Source of the DNA: Aeromicrobium sp. Root472D3
Lineage (GTDB): Bacteria > Actinomycetota > Actinomycetes > Propionibacteriales > Nocardioidaceae
DNA: 64,000 nt
Direction of reading: 5' to 3'
Assembly: GCF_001426485.1 (NCBI RefSeq)
Contig: NZ_LMET01000001.1
Location: forward strand, 2,720,354-2,784,353
The first letter of the stretch is position 1; each line of letters starts with the position of its first letter. This document shows positions 57,417 through 64,000 of the stretch, in pieces. A model generated the notes under the pieces. It was not told the origin of the DNA, searched no databases, and saw only the letters and a program-made list of their open reading frames with translations. The translations under genes and the position numbers were made by a program.

Positions 57417-58124
57417 TTACCCGGTGACGGCACGCTCGCCGAGCACCGAACGCCCGATCCGCAGGTGTGTCGCGCCGGCGGCGACGGCGGCCTCGAGGTC
57501 GCCGCTCATGCCGGCCGACACGATCGACGCGTCGGGGTGGTCGCGGCGCAGCTCGGCCGACAGCCGCACCAGGTGGTCGAAGTGCGGCCGGGGGTCCTCG
57601 CCGAGCGGCGCGACGGTCATGAGGCCGCCGAGCTCGAGGCCCGGTGCGCCGGCGATCGCGTCGGCGACGACGCCGATGCCGTCGGGCAGGACACCGGCCC
57701 GCCCGGCGTCGGTGGCCTGGAAGTCGACCTGCACGAGGCACGTCAGCGTCCGGCCCGCCGCCTCGGCACCCCGCGACAGCGAGTTGACGAGCTTGACGCG
57801 GTCGACGCTGTGCACGAGGTCGGCGTAGCGGGCCACGGCACCGGCCTTGTTGGTCTGCAGCCCGCCGAGGAAGTGCCAGCGCAGGGGCGCGGCGACCTGC
57901 TCGGCCTTGTCGCCGGCCTCGGGGTGCCGGTTCTCGCCGACGTCGACGACGCCCAGCTCGGCCAGGATCTCGACGTCGGAGGCGGGATAGGTCTTGGTGA
58001 CCACGACGAGCGTGATCTCGTCGCGCGAGCGACCGGCGGCGGCGCACGCCTCGACGATGCGCTGCTCGGTCTCGGCCAGTGACGCCGTCAGCTCGGCGCG
58101 ACGGTCGTCGACGTCGGCGCTCAC
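57417..58124 (-). CDS. yggS: PLP homeostasis protein, YggS/PROSC type
   Basis: A 235-residue TIM barrel that binds PLP. The PLP lysine is in LVVVTKTYPASDVEIL, with GENRHPEAGDKAEQV, WHFLGGLQTNKAG, and SAGMSGDLEAAVAAGATHLR at the phosphate site. The protein handles free PLP and is not an enzyme. Start is GTG with a GTGA overlap to pgeF. Confidence 0.93.
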   Translation of the reverse strand: MSADVDDRRAELTASLAETEQRIVEACAAAGRSRDEITLVVVTKTYPASDVEILAELGVVDVGENRHPEAGDKAEQVAAPLRWHFLGGLQTNKAGAVARYADLVHSVDRVKLVNSLSRGAEAAGRTLTCLVQVDFQATDAGRAGVLPDGIGVVADAIAGAPGLELGGLMTVAPLGEDPRPHFDHLVRLSAELRRDHPDASIVSAGMSGDLEAAVAAGATHLRIGRSVLGERAVTG

Positions 58125-58834
58125 CGGACCACCGCCACGGCGCCGAAGCGGCCGGAGTCCTGGCCCTGCCGGCGGTACGAGAACCACCGGTCGTGCTCGA
58201 TCGTGCACTCGTCGGCCCCGAGGTCGGTCGCATCGACGTCGTCGGCGGCCAGCTGCGCCAGCACGCCCGCGCCGACGTCGATCGACGCGGTGCCCCACGA
58301 CGTGTTGGCGCGGGCCTGCGGGACGACCTCGGCGACGGCGTCGGCCATGGCGGCAGGCAGCTCGTAGCACCGTCCGCAGGCGCGCGGGCCGACCCAGGCC
58401 CGCAGGCGGGACGTGCCGCGGGCGCGCATCGCGCGCACGGCGGCCGGGACGACCCCCTTGACGAGCCCCTCCCGTCCGCAGTGCACCACGGCCGCGACCC
58501 CCTGGCCGGCCAGCACGACCGGCGTGCAGTCGGCGACCCGCACCAGCACGGCGGTGCCCGGGCGGTCGGTCAGCAGCGCGTCGGCCACCGGCACGTCGCC
58601 GTCGGCGACGGCATCGGCCCACACGACGTCGTTGCCGTGCACCTGGGTCATGCGCACGAGCCGGTCGGCGCCGACGGCCCCGCCGACGAGCGCGAGGTTG
58701 TCGGCGACCCGCGCGGGGTCGTCACCGTTGGACGTGCCGAGGTTGAGCGAGCCCCACGATCCCTCGCTCGTGCCACCGCTGCGGTCGGTGAACGCGAACG
58801 AGACGTCGCCGTGGCTGCCCTCGAACCAGATCAC
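58121..58834 (-). CDS. pgeF: Peptidoglycan editing factor / polyphenol oxidase family (PgeF, YfiH/LACC1)
   Basis: A 237-residue protein. Marks are the start FAFTDRSGGTSEGSWGSLNL, TQVHGNDVVWAD, ADCTPVVLAG and AAVVHCGREGLVKGVV carrying the Zn ligands His and Cys. In enterobacteria PgeF removes D-Ala-D-Ser-type errors in peptidoglycan precursors; human LACC1 acts on purines. The position beside ftsZ and murC suggests the first. Start is GTG at 58834. Confidence 0.9.
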   Translation of the reverse strand: MIWFEGSHGDVSFAFTDRSGGTSEGSWGSLNLGTSNGDDPARVADNLALVGGAVGADRLVRMTQVHGNDVVWADAVADGDVPVADALLTDRPGTAVLVRVADCTPVVLAGQGVAAVVHCGREGLVKGVVPAAVRAMRARGTSRLRAWVGPRACGRCYELPAAMADAVAEVVPQARANTSWGTASIDVGAGVLAQLAADDVDATDLGADECTIEHDRWFSYRRQGQDSGRFGAVAVVR

Positions 58835-58854
58835 CCGTCGCGTCCCCGATCCGC

Positions 58855-60048
58855 TCAGCGCAGGAAGTCGGGCACGTCGAGGTCGTCGCCGTAGTCGGCC
58901 GGCAGCGGCTCGGGCGGCGACGTGCGGCGGCCCGCACCGTCGCGCGGGGGCAGGCTCGGGCGTCCGCCGTCGAGGTACGGGTCGGGCGGCAGGTAGCTCT
59001 CGGCCGTCGGCGGCGAGGCGGCCGCCGGCGGGGCGACCGGCGGATCGGACGGGGCGGGGTTCTCCTTGAGCAGCGCGGGCTTGGTGGCGTCGCGCAGCAT
59101 CGGCTCTCCCCCGTCGAAGCCGGCCGCGATGACGGTGACCCGCACCTCGTCGCCCAGGGCGTCGTCGATGACCGCACCGAAGATGATGTTGGCGTCGGGG
59201 TGCACGGCGTCGGCGACCAGGCCGGCGGCCTCGTTGATCTCGAACAGGCCGAGGTCGGAGCCACCGGCGATCGACAGCAGGACGCCGCGGGCGCCCTCGA
59301 TCGACGCCTCGAGCAGGGGGCTGGAGACGGCGCTCTCGGCGGCGACGGCCGCCCGGTGCTCACCGCGGGCCGAGCCGATGCCCATCAGGGCGGAGCCGGC
59401 GTCGGACATGACCGACTTGACGTCAGCGAAGTCGAGGTTGATCAGGCCCGGCGTCGTGATGAGGTCGGTGATGCCCGAGACGCCCTGGTGCAGGACCTGG
59501 TCGGCCTGGCGGAACGAGTCGAGCAGGCTGACGTTGGGGTCGCTGATCGACAGGAGCCGGTCGTTGGGGATCACGATCAGCGTGTCGACCTCGTCGCGCA
59601 GCGCCTGGATGCCGGCGTCGGCCTGGCCCGAGCGGTTGCGACCCTCGAACTTGAACGGACGCGTCACGACGCCGATCGTCAGGGCGCCCAGCGAGCGGGC
59701 GATGCGGGCCACGACGGGCGCGCCGCCGGTGCCGGTGCCGCCGCCCTCGCCGGCCGTCACGAAGACCATGTCGGCGCCCTTGATGGCGGCCTCGATCTCC
59801 TCGGCGTGGTCCTCGGCGGCCTGCTTGCCGATCTCGGGGTTGGCGCCGGCGCCGAGCCCGCGCGTCGAGTCGCGACCGACGTCGAGCTTGACGTCGGCGT
59901 CGCTCATGAGCAGGGCCTGGGCATCGGTGTTGATCGCGATGAACTCGACACCCTTGAGCCCCACCTCGATCATCCGGTTGACGGCGTTGACTCCGCCGCC
60001 GCCGATGCCGACGACCTTGATCACGGCGAGGTAGTTCTGGACCGCCAT
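58855..60048 (-). CDS. ftsZ: Cell division protein FtsZ
   Basis: A 397-residue tubulin-like GTPase. The N-terminus starts [19 protein letters not shown], the GTP tubulin signature is [13 protein letters not shown], and the synergy loop is [21 protein letters not shown] proline-rich linker (about 320-385) leads to the C-terminal tail [10 protein letters not shown], which binds SepF and others. It forms the Z ring. Upstream lies a 183-bp control region. Confidence 0.97.
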   Translation of the reverse strand: MAVQNYLAVIKVVGIGGGGVNAVNRMIEVGLKGVEFIAINTDAQALLMSDADVKLDVGRDSTRGLGAGANPEIGKQAAEDHAEEIEAAIKGADMVFVTAGEGGGTGTGGAPVVARIARSLGALTIGVVTRPFKFEGRNRSGQADAGIQALRDEVDTLIVIPNDRLLSISDPNVSLLDSFRQADQVLHQGVSGITDLITTPGLINLDFADVKSVMSDAGSALMGIGSARGEHRAAVAAESAVSSPLLEASIEGARGVLLSIAGGSDLGLFEINEAAGLVADAVHPDANIIFGAVIDDALGDEVRVTVIAAGFDGGEPMLRDATKPALLKENPAPSDPPVAPPAAASPPTAESYLPPDPYLDGGRPSLPPRDGAGRRTSPPEPLPADYGDDLDVPDFLR

Positions 60049-60130
60049 CGTGTGTCCCTTCCGAGGATGTTGCGCAGTGTGGACGAGCTCGGTCTGAGAC
60101 TCGTGGAGAACGTTCTCGATCGGCAGGCGG

Positions 60131-60170
60131 TAAACCTTAACCCTGAGGTAAAGAGTTATAGTTATGTCAA
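60131..60170 (-). promoter_or_regulatory. ftsZ control region with -35 TTGACA and an inverted repeat
   Basis: On the minus strand TTGACA (60170-60165) is followed by an A/T-rich stretch with TATAAC and by an imperfect palindrome (TTACC-TCAGG-GTTAAGG at about 60131-60150). I recall a similar TTGACATAACTATAA element ahead of ftsZ in other actinobacteria, but that is from memory. The position of the -10 is not clear. Confidence 0.6.
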
Positions 60171-60231
60171 CCTGCGACCTACCGAGAACGGTACGCGGAC
60201 GTCGCGGTCCGGCGGCTCCGACACGCCGCGA

Positions 60232-60957
60232 CTACGGCGTCGTGGTGGGCTGGTCGGGGGCGCTCACGTCGTAGCGCGACGCCTCGAGCCGCAGCAGCGG
60301 CGTCAGCACCTGCAGCTTGCGCCGTCCGTCGGCGCTGCTCCCCCACACGACCGTGCGGCCCTTGCTCAGCGTGAGCTCGATCGAGTCCTTGCTGCCGGCC
60401 GACACGGACTCGATCTCCTGGCGCAGCGCCGGGTCGCGCTCGCCGATCTGCACCACGACGGCGGCGACCGCCTCGGACGTCTGCAGGCGGTTGCGCGGCT
60501 CGCTGACGTCGATCGTCGCCTCGAGCAGCCCGTCGGGCGGTGAGCCGTACGAGCGGAAGGCGATGCCGTTGCGGTCGACCCCTCGCACCTCGCCGTCGAC
60601 GCGCGTCCACATCACGGACCTGCGCTCGACGATCGTGATCGACACGGTGTGCGGCCACGACCGCCCCACGTCGACGGTGTCGACGCGGTCGAGCGCCGAC
60701 ACGCGCTGCTCGATCGCCTCGACGTCGACGCGCGCCAGGGGACGCCCCACCGGCACCTGCGCCGCCCGCAGCACCTGCGACTGCTTGAGCGTCGTGCGGC
60801 CCGCGACCTCGACGTCGCGCACCGACAGGACGCTCGAGAACCACACCAGCCACACCAGCGCGCCGAGCGCGACGACGCCCAGCACCGCGAGGACGATGCG
60901 CAGCCAGCGGCGTCGACGCTCCGACCGGCTGCGCTCGAAGAACCGGTCGGCCGTCAT
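60232..60957 (-). CDS. ftsQ: Cell division protein FtsQ
   Basis: A 241-residue protein with a short basic cytoplasmic tail (RFFERSRSERRRRW), one span (LRIVLAVLGVVALGALVWLVWF), a POTRA domain (LSVRDVEVAGRTTLKQSQVL) and a beta domain ending before DVSAPDQP. It joins the FtsB/FtsL complex in the divisome. The start overlaps the murC stop (ATGA). Confidence 0.92.
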   Translation of the reverse strand: MTADRFFERSRSERRRRWLRIVLAVLGVVALGALVWLVWFSSVLSVRDVEVAGRTTLKQSQVLRAAQVPVGRPLARVDVEAIEQRVSALDRVDTVDVGRSWPHTVSITIVERRSVMWTRVDGEVRGVDRNGIAFRSYGSPPDGLLEATIDVSEPRNRLQTSEAVAAVVVQIGERDPALRQEIESVSAGSKDSIELTLSKGRTVVWGSSADGRRKLQVLTPLLRLEASRYDVSAPDQPTTTP

Positions 60958-62348
60958 GCCAGCGCCTCGAGGACCGCGGGGCCGACCGTCGTGATGTCAC
61001 CCGCCCCGAGCGTCAGCAGCAGGTCGCCGGGCCGCAGCTCGGGCAGCAGGACGTCGGCCAGCCCGGGGACCGGGCCGCCCAGGGTCGCGACGGGGCCGAC
61101 GACGGCGTCGGCCACCAGCGCGGCGGTGACGGCCGGGTCGGGGTCCTCGCGCGCGAGGTAGATGTCGGCGACGACGACGCGGTCGGCGGCCGACAGGGCC
61201 GCGCCCATCTCGGCGCCGTACAGCCGCGTGCGGCTCACGAGGTGGGGCTGGTACGCCACGACCAGCCGGTCGGTGCCGGCGACGGCACGTGCCGCGGCAA
61301 GGTCGGCGGCGATCTCGGTCGGGTGGTGCGCGTAGGAGTCGTACACGCGGACGCCGCCGGCCTCGCCCAGCGACTGCATGCGGCGGTTGGCCCCCGTGTA
61401 GGCCCCGAGCCCCGCGATGAGCAGGTCGACGTTCTGGTCGAGCAGCAGCCCCGTGCCGAGCGCCAGCAACGCGTCGAGCGCGTAGTGCGCGCCCGGGACG
61501 GCCAGCTCGACCGGACCGAGGTCGACCCCCCGCAACGAGGCCGTGAACGTCGTCCGGGTGCCGTCGACCCGCAGGTGCTGCCCCATCAGGTCGGCGTCCT
61601 CGGCGAATCCCGCCGTCACGACCTCGAGTCCCGCGGCGCGGGCGACGTCGGCGAGGTGCCCCGCCCCGGGGTCGTCGGCGCTCAGCACGACGAAGCGTCC
61701 GACCCGTCCGACGAACTCGTCGAATGCCGCGGCGTAGGCCTCGACCGTGCCGTAGTTGTCGAGGTGGTCGGCGTCGACGTTGGTCACGACGGCCCCCTCG
61801 GGCCGGTAGACCAGGAAGGCGCCGTCGCTCTCGTCGGCCTCGGCGACCAGCAGGTCGCCCGATCCGAGCCGGGCGTTGGCCCCGAGGCTCGCGACCTCGG
61901 CGCCGATCGCGTAGGACGGCTCGGCGCCGGCCGCGATCAGCGCGCACGTCAGCATCGCCGTCGTGGTGGTCTTGCCGTGGGTGCCGGCGACGGCGATCGT
62001 GCGCCGACCCTCCATGACCGACCGCAGCCCCGCCGAGCGCGGCCACAGCCGCAGGCCGCGACGCTGCGCCTCGACGATCTCGGGGTTGTCGTCGCGCACC
62101 GCGGTCGACGCGATGACGGTGTCGACGCCGTCGAGCTGCGACGGGTCGTGGCCGACGTGGCACACGATGCCCTCGGCACGCAGGGCCCGCACGACCGCGG
62201 AGTCGAAGGCGTCGCTGCCGCTGACGGTGACGCCCTGCTGCGCCATGAGCCGCGCGATCGCGGACAGACCGGCCCCGCCGATGCCGATGAAGTGCACGTG
62301 CCCCAGCTCGCCGACAGGCGGGATGACGGAGGGGACCTCGATCCTCAC
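60954..62348 (-). CDS. murC: UDP-N-acetylmuramate-L-alanine ligase
   Basis: A 464-residue Mur ligase that adds L-Ala to UDP-MurNAc. The N-terminal domain starts VHFIGIGGAGLSAIARLM, the ATP loop is VAGTHGKTTTTAML, the Mg-binding stretch is LVAEADESDGAFLVY, and the C-terminal domain has YDSYAHHPTEIAADL. Start is GTG with a GTGA overlap to murG. Confidence 0.96.
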   Translation of the reverse strand: MRIEVPSVIPPVGELGHVHFIGIGGAGLSAIARLMAQQGVTVSGSDAFDSAVVRALRAEGIVCHVGHDPSQLDGVDTVIASTAVRDDNPEIVEAQRRGLRLWPRSAGLRSVMEGRRTIAVAGTHGKTTTTAMLTCALIAAGAEPSYAIGAEVASLGANARLGSGDLLVAEADESDGAFLVYRPEGAVVTNVDADHLDNYGTVEAYAAAFDEFVGRVGRFVVLSADDPGAGHLADVARAAGLEVVTAGFAEDADLMGQHLRVDGTRTTFTASLRGVDLGPVELAVPGAHYALDALLALGTGLLLDQNVDLLIAGLGAYTGANRRMQSLGEAGGVRVYDSYAHHPTEIAADLAAARAVAGTDRLVVAYQPHLVSRTRLYGAEMGAALSAADRVVVADIYLAREDPDPAVTAALVADAVVGPVATLGGPVPGLADVLLPELRPGDLLLTLGAGDITTVGPAVLEALA

Positions 62349-63424
62349 GCCTTCTCCCCCGCCGCCTCGCGGATCATCGCCGCGAGCTTCTCGTCGGCGT
62401 CGCGCGCGACGATGCCCGCGGCGGCCTCCGACATCGCGGCGAGACGCCCCTCGTGCGAGACCAGCGGGATCACGACGTTGTCGATCCAGGTGGGCGTCAG
62501 CGCGGCGTCGTCGATCAGCAGCGCTCCCCCGGCCTGCACGACGGGGTGCGCGTTATGGGCCTGCTCGCCGTTGCCGATCGGCAGCGGCACGAACGCGGCC
62601 GGCAGCCCGGTGGCCGCGACCTCGGTGACGGTGTTGGCGCCGGCGCGGCACACGATCAGGTCGGCGGCGGCGTACGCGAGGTCCATGCGGTCGATGAACG
62701 GCACGACGACGTAGGGCGGGTCGCCCGGACGCGGGTTGACCACGACCTCCTCGGGTCGGCCGGCCGCGTGCAGCACCTGGACGCCCGCCGCCGCGAGGTC
62801 GCGGGCCGCTGCCGAGACGGCGTGGTTGATGCGCCGGGCGCCCTGCGAGCCGCCCGTGACGAGCAGCGTCGGGCGGTCGGCGTCGAGGCCGAAGAACTGC
62901 CGTGCCTCGTCGCGGGCGGCGGCCCGGTCGAGCCGGGAGATCTCGCGACGGATCGGCAGGCCGACGAACCGGGCGTGCGGCAGGTCGGTGTCGGGGAAGC
63001 TCGTCGCGACGTGCGGGGTGAACCGCGCGCCCAGCTTGTTGGCGATGCCCGGGATCGCGTTGCCCTCGTGCACCACCAGGGGGATGCGCCGGCGACGTGC
63101 CACCAGGTAGGCCGGCACCGACACGTAGCCGCCGAAGCCGACGATGACGTCGGGACGCACGCGGTCGACGACGTCGCCCGTCGCGCGGACCGCGGCCCTC
63201 AGCCGTCCGGGCACCTGCACCATGGCCTTGCCGGGGCGGCGCGGCAGCGGCACGGGCGGCACGAGCTCGAGCGGGTAGCCGGCCTGCGGGATCAGGGTGA
63301 CCTCGAGCCCGCGCGGGGTGCCGAGGCACGTGATGTCGACGCCCGCGTCGGCCAGCACGGCCGCGGTCGCGAGCAGGGGGGAGGTGTGTCCGGCGGTTCC
63401 ACCACCGGCGAGGAGCACGCGCAC
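62345..63424 (-). CDS. murG: UDP-GlcNAc:lipid I GlcNAc transferase MurG
   Basis: A 359-residue GT-B enzyme that makes lipid II. The N-terminal G loop GGGTAGHTSPLLATA, the region IVGFGGYVSVPAYLVARR and the donor-site stretch TGGSQGARRINHAVS are seen; ICRAGANTVTEVAATGLP closes the site. Start is GTG at 63424, 3 bp after the ftsW stop. Confidence 0.96.
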   Translation of the reverse strand: MRVLLAGGGTAGHTSPLLATAAVLADAGVDITCLGTPRGLEVTLIPQAGYPLELVPPVPLPRRPGKAMVQVPGRLRAAVRATGDVVDRVRPDVIVGFGGYVSVPAYLVARRRRIPLVVHEGNAIPGIANKLGARFTPHVATSFPDTDLPHARFVGLPIRREISRLDRAAARDEARQFFGLDADRPTLLVTGGSQGARRINHAVSAAARDLAAAGVQVLHAAGRPEEVVVNPRPGDPPYVVVPFIDRMDLAYAAADLIVCRAGANTVTEVAATGLPAAFVPLPIGNGEQAHNAHPVVQAGGALLIDDAALTPTWIDNVVIPLVSHEGRLAAMSEAAAGIVARDADEKLAAMIREAAGEKA

Positions 63425-63427
63425 GCG

Positions 63428-64000
63428 TCATCGCCTCCCTGCGACGCGGACGGGGTGCGGGGCCGCGGCGCGCTTGCGGTTGGCGCGTCCGGCCGCGAGG
63501 GCCCGCTTGGCGCCCGGCTCGGTCGTGGCGCAGTTCAGCAGGATGCCCAGGGACACGAGGGTCACGAGCAGGCTCGAGCCGCCGTACGAGATGAGCGGCA
63601 GCGGGATGCCGATGACCGGCAGCATCCCGAGCACCATGCCGATGTTGATGATGGCCTGGATCAGCAGCCAGATCGTGATGCCGGACGCGGCGTAGCGGAC
63701 GAACGGCTCCCGCGTGCGCATCGCGATGCGCATGCCGGCGAAGCCCAGCACGATGAACAGCACCAGGACGACGAGCGTGCCGAGCAGGCCGAGCTCCTCG
63801 CCGATCACGGCGAGGATGAAGTCGGTGTGGGCCTCGGGCAGCGACCCCCACTTCTGCCGGCTCCCGCCGAGCCCGACGCCCCAGAAGCCGCCGCGGGCCA
63901 GGGCCATCATGCCCTTGATGGCCTGGTAGCCGGCACTGTCGGGATCGGCCTGCGGGTTGGTGAAGTTCAGCAGGCGCTCGACGCGGTGCGGCGAGTTGGC
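63428..64000 (-). CDS. ftsW: FtsW, peptidoglycan polymerase of division, N-terminus cut by the window edge
   Basis: The last 190 residues of a SEDS-family polymerase. The visible part starts in the extracellular loop with YQAIKGMMALARGG, then GLGGSRQKWGSLPEAHTDF with the catalytic Asp-bearing region, IGEELGLLGTLVVLVLF, IPLPLISYGGSSLLVTLVSLG at the end of the last span and a basic tail. It makes glycan strands with a class B PBP. It lies upstream of murG on the same strand. Confidence 0.94.
   Translation of the reverse strand, partial: ANSPHRVERLLNFTNPQADPDSAGYQAIKGMMALARGGFWGVGLGGSRQKWGSLPEAHTDFILAVIGEELGLLGTLVVLVLFIVLGFAGMRIAMRTREPFVRYAASGITIWLLIQAIINIGMVLGMLPVIGIPLPLISYGGSSLLVTLVSLGILLNCATTEPGAKRALAAGRANRKRAAAPHPVRVAGRR

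Overview
The window is about 70% G+C, gene-dense DNA from an actinobacterium. PriA-type HisA without a trpF, trp-linked small membrane genes, a PdtaR-type ANTAR regulator, Wag31/DivIVA next to SepF and the division cluster, and many GTG starts with 1-4 bp stop/start overlaps all point there. The gene set looks most like Nocardioidaceae (Aeromicrobium or Nocardioides type), but the genus is inference.

Layout, left to right. (1) 1-8.1 kb: a cut-off acetyltransferase, a DUF554 membrane protein and a branched-chain amino acid ABC importer (livH-M-G-F on +, binding protein livK on -), with a DUF559-type nuclease-like gene between them flanked by inverted 21-bp repeat arrays. (2) 8.1-20 kb: ANTAR response regulator, tRNA-Leu(CAA), pyruvate kinase, glutamate synthase gltB-gltD, two universal stress proteins, a VIT1-type metal transporter, threonine aldolase. 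(3) 20-40 kb: lgt and a combined trp/his region on the minus strand, read downstream as hisD-C-B-H, hisA(priA)-DUF1707-hisF, a heterodimeric ABC exporter, hisI, the trp-associated membrane protein, a three-gene glycan module, three trp-linked small membrane proteins, trpC, trpB, trpA. trpE, trpD, trpF, hisG and hisE are not seen. A pair of related secreted proteins on the plus strand interrupts the his genes. (4) 40-50 kb: a YbaK-type deacylase, dnaE, an ABC-2 exporter, a block of 116-bp repeats with terminal inverted repeats, an AlaA-type aminotransferase, an RluD-type pseudouridine synthase and lspA. (5) 50.4-52.0 kb: a 1.6-kb island of visibly lower G+C between lspA and the traR/dksA gene. 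(6) 52-64 kb: ileS, then the right half of the division and cell-wall cluster (wag31, yggT, sepF, yggS, pgeF, ftsZ, ftsQ, murC, murG, ftsW cut by the window end).

The most interesting region is the island. It is bounded by a perfect 23-bp direct repeat (50356-50378 and 51967-51989) made from the 3' end of the traR/dksA gene. The island supplies replacement last codons that differ in DNA but keep the same C-terminal residues, as expected of site-specific integration into a gene end. It carries two translationally coupled genes, a TIR-like (PF10137-type) protein with an added beta-rich C-terminal region and a small zinc-ribbon protein, and no integrase. This looks like a compact, possibly undescribed anti-phage cassette that must be mobilised in trans. 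Several genes here (ileS, traR/dksA, hisD, ybaK, pyk, the VIT1 gene and others) also have a -10 box 6-7 nt before the start codon, suggesting widespread leaderless transcription.
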